64,000 bases of DNA from PSRJ01 sp963825305 (GCA_963825305.1 CAWGTA010000001.1:62001-126000), one strand, 5' to 3'; positions 1-8,823 are shown, counted from the first letter of the stretch. Numbers and translations: made by a program. Notes: generated from the letters alone by a model not told the origin.

Positions 1-27
1 GGTCGAGCGATTCCTAGCGGGTAAGTT

Positions 28-290
28 TTGAAGGGCTATCTTCTGGACACCAACGTGGTACTGCGGGCCACAGCCACTCCGGAGCGGCTTACTCCACGGG
101 CTCGCGCGGCCGTCAGGAAGGGCTGGCCGCTGCTGTTCCGACCCGAGCACATCGCCGCGATCTACCACCTACCGCCGATTCATCAGGACCCTTTGACCGG
201 GCGTTGATTGCGCAGGCTACTGTGGAGGGGCTCACGCTGGTGACGACTGATGGCGAGATACCGAAATATGGGTCCGAACGGTTCGGGTGA
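28..290 (+). pseudogene. VapC-type PIN-domain toxin remnant
   Basis: Translation from TTG 28 gives a PIN-domain N-terminus (LLDTNVVLRA, with the first catalytic Asp), then RARAAVRKG, and then jumps straight to the C-terminal part (HIAAIYHLPPIHQDP). After one frameshift near base 200 it continues DRALIAQATVEGLTLVTTD up to the TGA at 288. Intact VapC-like ribonucleases are about 125-135 residues; roughly 40 central residues are missing here, so the gene is dead. The few codons before it (1-24, ending in TAA) could be the tail of an antitoxin gene, which is where a VapB or Phd partner normally lies, but too little is inside the window to tell. Confidence 0.75.
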
Positions 291-303
291 TTCACTGAAG
301 GCT

Positions 304-324
304 GGGCAGGGCACGGCCCTGCCC
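304..324. terminator. GC-rich stem-loop between convergent genes
   Basis: GGGCAGGGC and GCCCTGCCC form a perfect 9-bp stem around a 3-nt loop, seven bases past the stop codon of the minus-strand barrel gene at 331. No T-run follows on either strand, so it is either a Rho-independent-like terminator without a U-tract or a small palindromic repeat. Confidence 0.45.
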
Positions 325-330
325 CACAAC

Positions 331-1668
331 TTACCAGACGCGCAGGGGGACGTCGCCAGGGGAGAAGCCGATGCCTACGCGCGCGGTATAGATGGTCCGG
401 CGATAGTTCGCGAAATCGGGACTTTCATAGTGCCGGGCGCTGACTGACGTGACCATGCTGAAGCCACCGCTAATCTGGCGGCTGGCCGTGAGCGATCCCG
501 CATAGGTGTTGTAGGCGCCGAGCACATTGCCGATTGATTTACCCAGACCAGCGCTGGCTTCCGAGTTGAAACTCCAGCGCCGCAGTCCTGTGTAGGCATA
601 GCCCGCCATGACCGACGTCATCTTGGAAGTCAGGAACAGTCCATTGCCTGGAGTCACAGTATGGCCGCCCGCCACGTAGAGCACGCCGCTCTGGAAGGTC
701 CGCGAGAAACGCCCGTTGGCTGTCGGCGACCAATCGATGCTATGAATCACGACATTGCCCACGCCGGGTCCCAACAGAGCTGCTACCACCGGATCGACCG
801 GCACGGATTGGATGAACTTGGTTTCCGCACGCTGGGCCCCTGCATAGGCCGTGAATTCGACCCGCTGGGTGATGCGCACGGCGTAAGAGCCGACCACCGA
901 GTGAATGGCGGTGCCGCTGAAAATGCCGGTGAAATCGAATTGGGTGAAGGTGTAACCAGCGCCCAGAGTGGTGCGGCGGGTAGCGCGGTATTGTACATCG
1001 CCGCGTGCTGCTCCGCCCGTGGTGCCGTACAGCGCGCTCGACCGGCGGCGCGCGAGAAAACCATCGCCGCCGAAATCAAATGAGAGACGCGTGCTTTTCT
1101 GAATGGTCAGATCGGCCTGTGAGCTGGCGTAGATGGTGCGGTTATCAAAGAAATCCGTGGTCGGAATATAACTGGACGAGGGATCGAAGGGAACGGTCTG
1201 CGGCAGCCCCAGAAGGTTTACGTTCCGGGAAAATGTGCCGGCGCTTTCGCGTAAGGCGAGGTTGACGTGTTTGGACAGTTGGTGGGTAATGCCGAGTAAT
1301 AGGGATTGATCGGTCCCATCGTAGTAAGTCTGCTGGTTGTAATGCTGAAAATCGCCGCGATAGTCCAGACCGACCGTGGTGTGTTTCCAGCTATGCACGC
1401 CGCTGATGCCGCCGGCGATTTCCACGCCGCCAGCCGCTGCATCGGCCAGTTGGCCCTGATTGTTGACGACCACACCCGCCAGGCCGGTATCGTAAATACC
1501 GGTGATCTCGGCGAAGGGGCGCAGGTCGATTCCCGGGGAAGCCATGGCCGTCGGCGCCTGCCCGCGGGTGAGCAGCGCGGGACCGTCATTCGACGAATCA
1601 AACGGGGTAACCTGTGCGTAAACCGGAAGTGCCAATGCGCAAGTCGCGAGCGCGTGACGCCAATTCAA
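331..1668 (-). CDS. outer-membrane beta-barrel protein, function unknown
   Basis: A 445-residue secreted protein. The first ~19 residues look like a signal peptide ending in ALPVYAQ. The remainder is rich in alternating polar/aromatic stretches with short turns, as in an outer-membrane beta-barrel, and it ends on an aromatic residue (VPLRVW), a common barrel C-terminus. The start is the TTG at 1668: a strong Shine-Dalgarno (GGAGGA, bases 1675-1680 on the minus strand) sits at the right distance. No family is recognised. Such barrels in acidobacterial polysaccharide neighbourhoods may be glycan or exopolysaccharide porins, but that is only inference. It is transcribed divergently from the TIGR03790 gene. 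Confidence 0.78.
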   Translation of the reverse strand: MNWRHALATCALALPVYAQVTPFDSSNDGPALLTRGQAPTAMASPGIDLRPFAEITGIYDTGLAGVVVNNQGQLADAAAGGVEIAGGISGVHSWKHTTVGLDYRGDFQHYNQQTYYDGTDQSLLLGITHQLSKHVNLALRESAGTFSRNVNLLGLPQTVPFDPSSSYIPTTDFFDNRTIYASSQADLTIQKSTRLSFDFGGDGFLARRRSSALYGTTGGAARGDVQYRATRRTTLGAGYTFTQFDFTGIFSGTAIHSVVGSYAVRITQRVEFTAYAGAQRAETKFIQSVPVDPVVAALLGPGVGNVVIHSIDWSPTANGRFSRTFQSGVLYVAGGHTVTPGNGLFLTSKMTSVMAGYAYTGLRRWSFNSEASAGLGKSIGNVLGAYNTYAGSLTASRQISGGFSMVTSVSARHYESPDFANYRRTIYTARVGIGFSPGDVPLRVW

Positions 1669-1811
1669 AGTTTGTCCTCCGCAGACAGCATTGTAACTTC
1701 GAACCCTTCGGTCGCCAGCGGGAAAAAATACTACCGGATGTTAGTGCCGTATTGTAACCGCTAAGAGTAACTAAGGCCTTTTTGTGAGGCCGGAATTAGT
1801 GGAACCGCGGC

Positions 1812-1817
1812 TATAAT
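1812..1817 (+). promoter_or_regulatory. TATAAT -10 box directly before the ATG
   Basis: A perfect TATAAT ends six bases before the ATG at 1824. Transcription would start at or next to the A of the start codon, so the TIGR03790 mRNA may be leaderless. No good -35 is seen at 16-18 bp spacing, and no Shine-Dalgarno is visible, which fits a leaderless message. Confidence 0.35.
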
Positions 1818-1823
1818 GCGCTC

Positions 1824-3599
1824 ATGAAGTGCCCGGCGGCGATTAGTTTAGCGCTTACGCTGTGGTTTGTTTCCGCAGCGCCGGCACAAACTCTCTCCCT
1901 CGCCGAGCGGGTGCTAGTACTGGTCAACGATCGAATGCCCGCCGAAGCCGGTACCGGCCGGACGGGCGCCGGTGATTTCGTCGCACGCTACTACGCCGCC
2001 AAACGCGGTATTCCGGTTCGCAACCTGGTTCATGTACACACTTCCACCGAGGAATCCGTCGCTTATCAGGATTACCAGGCGGAGATCGAGGCGCCCGTGC
2101 GCAAATTTCTGGACGCCAACAATGGCGCGATGCGCAAGAAGATCCTGTACATCGTTCCGGTGTATGGAATCCCATTGAAGACTGCGGCGGCCGGTCAGAC
2201 GGTGGCTCTGGACGCATTGCTTGCGGCGATGTACGCCACGCCGCCTGCGGTGATTCGATTTCCCAATCCGTACTCCGCGGGAGTAGGCTCACGGCCTCCT
2301 CACTTCGACGCTTGGGCCGACCAACGCGAAGCGGGCGGCGCCTGGAAGATGTTTCTGGTTTCGAGATTGGATGGTCCCAATGCCGTGATTGCCCAGGGGC
2401 TCGTGGACAAAGCCATCGCCGCGGAGTCATCGCTGAGCGTCGGAAGCGGCACCGGATATTTCGATTACCAGGGGACGCGCGCGCCTTCGGAAACCATGTT
2501 TGCCTTTGACGAGGACATGGCGCGTGCAGCGCGGCTAAGCCAGAGCCGGGGCTTCTCTACGGTTCTGCATACTCAGCGGGACGCGGCTTGCGGCTCGAAG
2601 ATCCACCCGGGCTCGGCTTACTACTACGATCCGGCCGGCAGGAGTGTAAACGTTTCGTCTTACGGGGCCGAGACCACAGTTACGCGCACATTCCCGCCAT
2701 TTGAGGAAGGCGACGTGGTGGTGGGTGTGCACGGAACCGTGAATAACACCGGTAACTTTGCTTACCTGACTCTGGGTACCGGCGATCGGAATACGTATCT
2801 CCGCCTGGCTTATCCGCTGGCCCCGTTCACGGAATATCGGGCCACGGACCAGATCATTCTCGAGAAGACCGTAGCGGGCACCAGCATCATGACCACAGTG
2901 CTGGTGGATAAGTCGATGCAGGACGCACTCGACGGAGTCAAGGAGTTTCGCTTCCATGTGCAGCATGGTGCGGTCACGGTTTTGAAGGACGGAGCGCCGC
3001 TCATTTCTTTGATGGATCCGAACGCCACGTCGATGAATCTGTCCAGCCTGGCAGTTGGATCGCGGTGCTGGGACTACGTTCTGACGGGAGTTCAGATCAT
3101 CAACAAGAGCGGAGCGGTGCTGCTTAGCGACCATTTTCTGAAAAACACCACGGCCAGTTACCAGTGGGAACTGGCGCCCGTCGAAGGCGGGAATGCGCTG
3201 TGGGTTTGGGGATGGTATGGGCCGGCCTACGACGCCTACCAGTTCGTGCCCGGAGCCATCGGCGCGCAACTGACTTCCTATACCGCCGGCACAATTCGCA
3301 AACCGGTGAATGCCGATCCCGCGGTCCACAGCTTCGCGGACCGGCGCTGGGGTGGCAACTGGGTGCCGCGCATGTTGGAGGAGGGCGTAACAGGAACGTG
3401 GGGTGCGGTGGAAGAACCGTACGCGCAGTTCTACACCTCGGGCGCCAATTTCTTCGACCATTTCTGGAGCGGCTACACCTTCGGCGAGAGTTTCTATTTG
3501 GCCGAGAATGTTCTGCGGTGGACCATGGTGGCGGTGGGGGATCCCTTGTACGCACCGGCCGTGTTCCAAAAGACCACGCCCGTCTCAGGCGCGCAGTAG
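1824..3599 (+). CDS. TIGR03790 family protein
   Basis: A 591-residue secreted protein of the TIGR03790 family, whose function is not known. It has a signal peptide (residues 1-22, ending SAAPAQ), then the conserved N-terminal module (VLVLVNDRMPAEAG..., FVARYYAAKRGIP, ILYIVPVYGIPL) and the C-terminal module (WVWGWYGPAYDAYQFVPGAI, WVPRMLEEGVTGTWGAVEEP, SGYTFGESFYLAEN, AVGDPLYAP). Between about residues 270 and 440 lies an extra beta-rich stretch (VTRTFPPFEEGDVVVGVHG... to SDHFLKN) that looks like an inserted concanavalin-like jelly roll. The next gene begins with no gap, so the two are probably co-transcribed. This family is common in acidobacteria and planctomycetes. Confidence 0.85.
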   Translation: MKCPAAISLALTLWFVSAAPAQTLSLAERVLVLVNDRMPAEAGTGRTGAGDFVARYYAAKRGIPVRNLVHVHTSTEESVAYQDYQAEIEAPVRKFLDANNGAMRKKILYIVPVYGIPLKTAAAGQTVALDALLAAMYATPPAVIRFPNPYSAGVGSRPPHFDAWADQREAGGAWKMFLVSRLDGPNAVIAQGLVDKAIAAESSLSVGSGTGYFDYQGTRAPSETMFAFDEDMARAARLSQSRGFSTVLHTQRDAACGSKIHPGSAYYYDPAGRSVNVSSYGAETTVTRTFPPFEEGDVVVGVHGTVNNTGNFAYLTLGTGDRNTYLRLAYPLAPFTEYRATDQIILEKTVAGTSIMTTVLVDKSMQDALDGVKEFRFHVQHGAVTVLKDGAPLISLMDPNATSMNLSSLAVGSRCWDYVLTGVQIINKSGAVLLSDHFLKNTTASYQWELAPVEGGNALWVWGWYGPAYDAYQFVPGAIGAQLTSYTAGTIRKPVNADPAVHSFADRRWGGNWVPRMLEEGVTGTWGAVEEPYAQFYTSGANFFDHFWSGYTFGESFYLAENVLRWTMVAVGDPLYAPAVFQKTTPVSGAQ

Positions 3600-5471
3600 A
3601 TGAGCCCGCGGACGACCAGAACCTTACTCTTGGTTGTGGGCGCCGGCAGTTGCTTTCTATCGCTTGGACTGCTTGCTCTGTGGCTGGGGTCGTACGAATT
3701 CTGCGTGCGCCTGACGCGGTTGGCAACTGGAAGCCCCAGCCCGCTCAATCCCGCCGCATACGCGATTTTGCGGCCCCGGCTTTTGCCCGGCGCGCTTTTT
3801 TATGGGCTGTTGGGCTCGTGCTCGCTGCTGTTCCGCGGGCGGCTGGCGGCGTGGTTCGCAGAAGCTCTTACGGCGGCGAGGAGATGCCTCTCGGAGTATT
3901 GGAGAAGCAGTAGGACCGCCTTGCTTACGGAAACAAGGCCGCATCGGGTGTCGCTTCTGATTGTCATGGCGCTGGGGATTCTGCTGCGTCTGGCGTACCT
4001 CGGAGAGCCTCCCCGTTACGATGAGTCCGCCACGTACCTGGAATTCGCGGGACGCTCCCTCTTTCACGTGCTCACGTTGTACCCGGCGCCGAACAATCAT
4101 GTGCTGCATAGCTTGCTGGCGTGGGCATCGTGCCGCATCTTTGGAGATTCTCCGCAAGCGTTACGCCTGCCGGTGCTCTTTGCCGGAGTGATTTTGATTC
4201 CCTTGATTTACGCAACGGCGCGGCGCTTTGCTGGGAGAAACGCCGGGCTATTTGCGGCCGCTCTCGTCGCCGTGTCCGGGCCACTGGTCCTCTATTCCGG
4301 CGACGCCCGCGGCTACATGCTGCAAGCCGTTTTCTTCGCGCTGATGCTGAATGCCGCGCTGGACCTTGCCGGCCGATCGGCCACGGGCTCGTGGTTGCTG
4401 TTTACGGCCGCCGCCATCGCCGGATTCTGGACCGCGCCCACCATGCTCTATGCGTATCTGATTGCGGCGGGCTGGCTGCTATGGACGGGCGGCTGGCGGA
4501 TGGTCCGGCCCCTGGTCATCCACGGGTTAGTTATGGGTGTGTCCGTGGTGTTCCTGTACATGCCAATCGCGATTGTGAGCGGCCCGGGAGCGCTTCTCTG
4601 GAACCCGTGGGTAAGGCCCCTTCCGCCGAAGGAATTTTGGGCTGCGACACAAAAGTTCCCGGCAGAGCTTTTCCGGTTTCTGCATGGCGGTGATCCGCTG
4701 CTGCTGCCGGTCGCGATCATCGTGGGCATTCTGGTGTGCCTCCTTGTGCTTGGGGCACGTGGCCGCGGGCCTTCCCGATTGTTTCTGGTTCTGTGCCTGG
4801 TGGTTCTGATCACCCCTCTGCTCCAGCGGATCGTGCCGTTCCCGAGGGTGTTCGTCCCTCTGCTTCCCGTTTATTTCATAGTCGCGGCGGCGGGTTGGTC
4901 GATCCTGGGTGAGAGATTGCGTGAGCATGAAGCGGCGGTCGCCGGTGCGGTTTTGCTTTTGCTTTTTGGTGGTGCATGGCATCTGGCCCGCTCCGGCTAC
5001 ATCGAGGCCGCGCGCTACTTTCCGGAAAGCCCAGGCGTCGTTCGCTTTCTCGCAGGGGAATTGCGCGCTTGTGACCGCCTGATCATCTCGATGTCCGCGG
5101 GTACGCCACTGGACTACGAATTGAAACTTCGCGGCGTGAAGTACGCCGGCTTCTCCAGCGTGGAGGAAACGCCGGCCCGCGTGCTCGTGGCTACGCAGCG
5201 TATCGATGGCGTGCTGCCGCCCAGGGGCAACGGCCTGCTGGACCCGTCGCTATTGACCGTGCCGGGCACATTGAGCGAGGCGAAATTGCCGGTGGAGGAG
5301 TTTACGCAGCCACGGTTGATTTTTGGCAGCGGCCGAGGGCAGGTTTTTGAGTTGACGCGGCTGTCCGCTGGACAAAATGGATCTGCTTGTACGTCGCAGG
5401 CGATGACCCATATGGCCATACCGACCAACGATGTCCGTGTCCACAGCGATTACTCGCCGCGGCCCTGGTAA
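3600..5471 (+). CDS. GT39-type membrane glycosyltransferase, C-terminus possibly altered
   Basis: A 623-residue multi-spanning protein of the ArnT/PMT (GT39) class, which transfers sugars from polyprenyl-phosphate donors outside the inner membrane. About eleven hydrophobic segments are visible. The conserved acidic pair of the first periplasmic loop is seen as PPRYDESATY (near residue 140), and GDARGYM falls in the next loop. The ATG at 3600 follows the preceding TAG directly, which implies translational coupling. The last ~45 residues (after VFELTRLS) look unlike the family and abut a truncated IS481 element, so the original C-terminus may have been replaced. Substrate is unknown. Confidence 0.8.
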   Translation: MSPRTTRTLLLVVGAGSCFLSLGLLALWLGSYEFCVRLTRLATGSPSPLNPAAYAILRPRLLPGALFYGLLGSCSLLFRGRLAAWFAEALTAARRCLSEYWRSSRTALLTETRPHRVSLLIVMALGILLRLAYLGEPPRYDESATYLEFAGRSLFHVLTLYPAPNNHVLHSLLAWASCRIFGDSPQALRLPVLFAGVILIPLIYATARRFAGRNAGLFAAALVAVSGPLVLYSGDARGYMLQAVFFALMLNAALDLAGRSATGSWLLFTAAAIAGFWTAPTMLYAYLIAAGWLLWTGGWRMVRPLVIHGLVMGVSVVFLYMPIAIVSGPGALLWNPWVRPLPPKEFWAATQKFPAELFRFLHGGDPLLLPVAIIVGILVCLLVLGARGRGPSRLFLVLCLVVLITPLLQRIVPFPRVFVPLLPVYFIVAAAGWSILGERLREHEAAVAGAVLLLLFGGAWHLARSGYIEAARYFPESPGVVRFLAGELRACDRLIISMSAGTPLDYELKLRGVKYAGFSSVEETPARVLVATQRIDGVLPPRGNGLLDPSLLTVPGTLSEAKLPVEEFTQPRLIFGSGRGQVFELTRLSAGQNGSACTSQAMTHMAIPTNDVRVHSDYSPRPW

Positions 5472-6575
5472 ATCGTTTGCCGGCCATATTACCAGGCTAA
5501 TCACGTTACCAACCAAGTGCCAAGATGAGTCTCCAGCCAAGGCATGGCTGACGAAGACTTTCTTCCCTCCAAACCGGAAATTCCCTTCGTCATACACCAA
5601 CCGCACTTCGCAGCCCGGATACCCCGGCTCTGGCAGCCGGCTCGGATACGGCCGGGTAGAGGGCTGATAATACTCGGCTGGCGTCGACATATTTAGTGCT
5701 TCGTGGGGCCGTTCGTGATTGTACTCTTCGCGGAAAATATCGAAACACTGTTGCTGCCGACGCAAACTCCCGGCCGGTGGAGACGCCGTCTCTTGTCTCA
5801 GCGTCAAGTGCATCCGCTCATGACTCCCATTCTGTTGCGGCTTACCAGGCTGGATTCTCTCCGGCTCAATCCCTAGCCGTATCCACCACACCGCCAGCGC
5901 TGTCAATCCCCCAAGTCCGTTGGAGCCAAACGGCGCCCCGTTGTCGCTCCGCATGCGCCGCGGCAATCCGTATTCGCTGAATGCTCCTTCCAGCACCGCT
6001 CGCGTATGGACTGTATCCGCCGCTCCCACTCCTTGGCAGCGCACCAAATACCGGCTGTAGCGGTCCGTGATCGTCAGCGGATCGCAGCGTTTTCCGTCTC
6101 CGGTTCGAAACCATCCCTTGAAATCGATGCACCACAGCTCATTCGCCTCTTCGGCCGGCGCTAACGGCTGTTTCGTCGGGTCGGCGCGCGCGCGCTTCTT
6201 CCTCGCCACCGTCAGTCCGTGCTGCTTCAGGATCTCCCCGATCGTGCTCGTCGCCGGTACCTTGACCCCTTCTCCCAACTGTCGCTCTAGCTTCGCGCGG
6301 ATCTTTCGAGCTCCCCAGCGCGTGTGCTTTTCGCGCAGTTCCAGGATTGCTTTCTCTATCTCTTCACCGGTCTGATTGGGGTGTGATCGCGGTGCTCGCG
6401 ACTCATCCTGCAAACCTTCCAGGCCGCACAGTTGGTAACGATCGATCCACTTATATCCAGTGCTCCGGCTGATCCCGTACTGCCGGCACAGCTCAGAAAG
6501 ATCCCAGTCTTCGCTTTCCCATTCGGTTACAAAGCGTGCTCTTTCCTTCTCCACATCGCTCACTTTCCAGGGCAT
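5250..6575 (-). CDS. IS481-family transposase, 3' end lost and fused to flanking DNA
   Basis: The first ~340 residues are an IS481-type transposase: an N-terminal helix-turn-helix (LSELCRQYGISRSTGYKWID), then the integrase core with its DDE acids in ELWCIDFKGWF, MRSDNGAPFG and NGSHERMHLTLR, and the tail GGKKVFVSHALAG. After that point (about base 5545) the frame runs on for ~100 residues through DNA that belongs to the 3' region of the GT39 gene. The usual last ~30 residues of the transposase are absent, so it is probably inactive. The start at 6575 has a GGAG Shine-Dalgarno eight bases upstream. Confidence 0.75.
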   Translation of the reverse strand: MPWKVSDVEKERARFVTEWESEDWDLSELCRQYGISRSTGYKWIDRYQLCGLEGLQDESRAPRSHPNQTGEEIEKAILELREKHTRWGARKIRAKLERQLGEGVKVPATSTIGEILKQHGLTVARKKRARADPTKQPLAPAEEANELWCIDFKGWFRTGDGKRCDPLTITDRYSRYLVRCQGVGAADTVHTRAVLEGAFSEYGLPRRMRSDNGAPFGSNGLGGLTALAVWWIRLGIEPERIQPGKPQQNGSHERMHLTLRQETASPPAGSLRRQQQCFDIFREEYNHERPHEALNMSTPAEYYQPSTRPYPSRLPEPGYPGCEVRLVYDEGNFRFGGKKVFVSHALAGDSSWHLVGNVISLVIWPANDLPGPRRVIAVDTDIVGRYGHMGHRLRRTSRSILSSGQPRQLKNLPSAAAKNQPWLRKLLHRQFRLAQCARHGQ

Positions 6576-6600
6576 TTTCTCTCCGACCCCTAGTTTCGAA
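5545..6600 (-). mobile_element. truncated IS481-family insertion sequence
   Basis: Limits are approximate. The transposase-like part covers ~5545-6575. No convincing terminal inverted repeat pair or target-site duplication could be found by eye, in line with deletion of the transposase-3' end of the element. It lies between the GT39 gene and wecB, so its arrival or decay may have removed DNA from the polysaccharide locus. Confidence 0.55.
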
Positions 6601-6660
6601 GAAAGTGTCTACGATGTGCTCGGAACGTTGTGTATAGTATGTGCCCGGTTCGGACCCTTG

Positions 6661-6690
6661 GCGCGGCGGACACGAGTGTCCACGCCACAC
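6661..6690. repeat. REP-like palindrome (GGACACGAGTGTCC core)
   Basis: The core at 6668-6681 is a 6-bp inverted repeat GGACAC/GTGTCC with a 2-nt spacer. It lies inside a longer imperfect palindrome (GCGCGGC...CACGCCA), just upstream of the IS transposase and after the wecB stop. It resembles the short dispersed palindromes I recall as frequent between genes of Solibacter-type genomes; copy number cannot be judged from one window. Confidence 0.4.
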
Positions 6691-6705
6691 ATGGTGGCGC
6701 GCGCT

Positions 6706-7863
6706 TCAGCGTGCTGCGCCCGTACTCGTACCGACGCCGTTTCCCAGCCGAAAGTATCCGCTCAGTATGTCTCCAATCCGGCGGCATGCCTGGCCGTCTC
6801 CGTACGGGTTGTGCACGCGCGTCATCCGGGCGTACTCGGTGGAGTCGTCCAACAAGCGGGTTGCCTCGGCGACGATCCGCTCGTCATCGGTTCCAACTAG
6901 CTTTACGGTGCCGGCCTCCACGGCTTCCGGCCGCTCGGTCTTTTCGCGCATCACCAGCACCGGTTTGCCGAGCGAAGGCGCTTCTTCCTGGATGCCGCCT
7001 GAATCGGTGATGATCAGGCACGAGCGCCGCATTAAGTCCACAAATGGCACATACGGCAGCGGGTCGATGAGGTGAATGTTGGGGTGGCCGCCAAGCAGCT
7101 CATGGGCCGGCCCAAGCACGTTGGGATTCCGGTGGACGGGGTAGACAATCGCCACATCCGGCCGCGCGGCAATTTGCGCCAGCGCCCGCATCTCACGCAC
7201 AAAGCCGTCTCCGAAATTTTCGCGACGGTGGCTGGTCACCACGATCAGCCGGCGGGCGGGATCCAACCACGGCCACGGTGGTCCGTCTAAAGCGCCGGAC
7301 TCCAGAGCGTCGCGCACGTACAGAACCGCGTCAATGCCGGTGTTGCCGGTGACGTGTATACGATCTTGGGAGACGCCTTCGCGAATCAGGTTCCCGGCCG
7401 CGCGGGTGGTCGGTGCAAAGTGCAGCGCCGCGATACGCGCGGTGAGCAGGCGGTTCATCTCTTCGGGAAAGGGCTGGTTCACATCGCCGGTTCGCAACCC
7501 CGCTTCCACATGGCCCACGGGAATACGTCGGTAGAAGGCCGCGAGCGCCGCCGTCAGAGTGGTCGTGGTGTCGCCCTGCACCAGGACCATGTCCGCCGAT
7601 TCGACCGCCAGCACCGGCTCCAGCGCTTCCAGAATGCGTGCCGTGAGTCCTGAGAGCGTTTGCTGCGGACGCATGATGTCAAGATCGAGGTCTGGGGCTA
7701 CGCCGAAGGCCTCCAGCACTTGATCCAGCATTTGGCGGTGCTGTGCCGTAACGCAGACGCGGACCGCAAACTCGGAGCGGACCCGTAACTCTCGAACGAG
7801 TGGGCAGAGCTTGACCGCTTCGGGCCGGGTGCCGAAAACGAATAAGACGCGAACGGCTTTCAC
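6706..7863 (-). CDS. wecB: UDP-N-acetylglucosamine 2-epimerase (non-hydrolysing)
   Basis: A 385-residue cytoplasmic enzyme that interconverts UDP-GlcNAc and UDP-ManNAc, the entry to ManNAc/ManNAcA-containing surface glycans. Full family length, with the hallmark segments FVFGTRPEAVKLCPLV near the N-terminus, VQGDTTTTLTAALAAFY, GHVEAGLRTGD, PEEMNRLL, GNTGIDAV, TSHRRENFGDG and TDSGGIQEEAPSLGKPVLVM. The start overlaps the stop of the upstream methyltransferase by four bases (ATGA), so the two are translationally coupled. The UDP-ManNAc made here could be oxidised by one of the two sugar dehydrogenases nearby (11473 or 16494), though neither is clearly a WecC. Confidence 0.95.
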   Translation of the reverse strand: MKAVRVLFVFGTRPEAVKLCPLVRELRVRSEFAVRVCVTAQHRQMLDQVLEAFGVAPDLDLDIMRPQQTLSGLTARILEALEPVLAVESADMVLVQGDTTTTLTAALAAFYRRIPVGHVEAGLRTGDVNQPFPEEMNRLLTARIAALHFAPTTRAAGNLIREGVSQDRIHVTGNTGIDAVLYVRDALESGALDGPPWPWLDPARRLIVVTSHRRENFGDGFVREMRALAQIAARPDVAIVYPVHRNPNVLGPAHELLGGHPNIHLIDPLPYVPFVDLMRRSCLIITDSGGIQEEAPSLGKPVLVMREKTERPEAVEAGTVKLVGTDDERIVAEATRLLDDSTEYARMTRVHNPYGDGQACRRIGDILSGYFRLGNGVGTSTGAAR

Positions 7864-8747
7864 GCCACCACGGTATCACCTGGTATGGTTGCGCACGCGC
7901 TTCGGCGGCGGCCGGTAATCACCGCTTCACCGCACCAATTCCGCAGGCGGGGCGCCACGGCCAGCACCGTGCGGTCCGCCGATTCCAGGCCGCCCAACAG
8001 GGAGCGCGCCCACCGGCGGGCGAATTTTCCGCGCAGAAGGCGCTTGCCCATCGCCAGCAGATTGTAAGCCTCCACGGAAAGATCGCCGAAATAGACAGCC
8101 AGTGCACGCAATTCGGATGGGGAAAGAATGACGTCCTCGCCCTGGTCGTCGGATTGGCGCGCCAGGGCGGCGCGGATCTTGCGCGCCCGGTTCAGCAGCG
8201 GATTGCGCCCCCAGGTCTCGCACAGCACCAGTCGCGCATCCGGCCGCATGATACGGGCAAGTTCCTTGACGGCGCCGGGGTACTTCAGCGTATGGTGCAG
8301 CGCGGCGCAGGCGAAGACCAGGTCGAATTCGCCGTCTCGAAACATGTCTAAGCGTGTCGCATCGGCAGCCACACCGCGGACGTTCACGGTGCAAGCCTTG
8401 GCCCGCTTGAGCCCTACCTCGATGGCCACGGGCGAAAGGTCGAGCAGTGTTACGTCAGCCCCTTCGGTCGCCATCCAAATGCCGAAATCCGCCGGCCCGC
8501 ATCCGTAGTCGAGCACTGTCTTTCCGGCCAGCGGCTCGGATTCCAGTGCCCGGATGGCCGCGCGGTACAGAATCCGGCGCTCATAGAACGGGTGTTCCGG
8601 GTTATCGAGAATGGCTTCGAGCACGCTGCGATCGGTGCGCAGAGCGTGGTCCGGCAGGGAGAGGAACCGCGTGTAGCAGTCGTCGTAAAATGCGCGTTCT
8701 TGATCGGTGGTAATCACGAATTTCGGGCTCGGCTGCCCCCCAGGCAT
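7860..8747 (-). CDS. class I SAM-dependent methyltransferase
   Basis: A 295-residue Rossmann methyltransferase. Motif I is VLDYGCGPADFGIWMA (near residue 80), followed by an acidic residue at the end of strand 2 (LLDLSPVAIEVG), DATRLDMFRDGEFDLVFACAALHH (motif II/III region) and a late motif LARIMRPDARLVLCETWG. The C-terminal ~90 residues carry basic helices (RARKIRAAL, GKRLLRGKFARRWARS) and could associate with the membrane. It forms a two-gene unit with wecB, so sugar or lipid-linked glycan methylation is likely; the substrate cannot be read from sequence. It is divergent from the O-antigen ligase-like gene. Confidence 0.9.
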   Translation of the reverse strand: MPGGQPSPKFVITTDQERAFYDDCYTRFLSLPDHALRTDRSVLEAILDNPEHPFYERRILYRAAIRALESEPLAGKTVLDYGCGPADFGIWMATEGADVTLLDLSPVAIEVGLKRAKACTVNVRGVAADATRLDMFRDGEFDLVFACAALHHTLKYPGAVKELARIMRPDARLVLCETWGRNPLLNRARKIRAALARQSDDQGEDVILSPSELRALAVYFGDLSVEAYNLLAMGKRLLRGKFARRWARSLLGGLESADRTVLAVAPRLRNWCGEAVITGRRRSACATIPGDTVVA

Positions 8748-8792
8748 GGCCCATGCCAGTACCAGAACTTCGGCGCTAAGTTATTAAGAATC

Positions 8793-8823
8793 TGTCAATT
8801 GGATTAACTTCCGTGAATTGACA
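8793..8823. repeat. inverted repeat in a divergent promoter region
   Basis: TGTCAATT (8793-8800) and AATTGACA (8816-8823) are perfect 8-bp inverted arms, 15 bp apart. The right arm contains the TTGACA -35 box of the plus-strand promoter. On the minus strand the left arm also reads AATTGACA. It could be an operator covering the divergent promoters of wecB's operon and the ligase gene, or simply two mirrored -35 regions. Confidence 0.5.

Noticed and set aside
331..1668. Known porin or polysaccharide-export family for the barrel protein
   Set aside because: Only general barrel features are visible; no family motif could be matched.
2535..3569. Long minus-strand open frame (344 codons) opposite the TIGR03790 gene
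   Set aside because: Shadow of high-GC coding sequence; Arg/His-rich translation with no family pattern, while the plus strand has clear domains.
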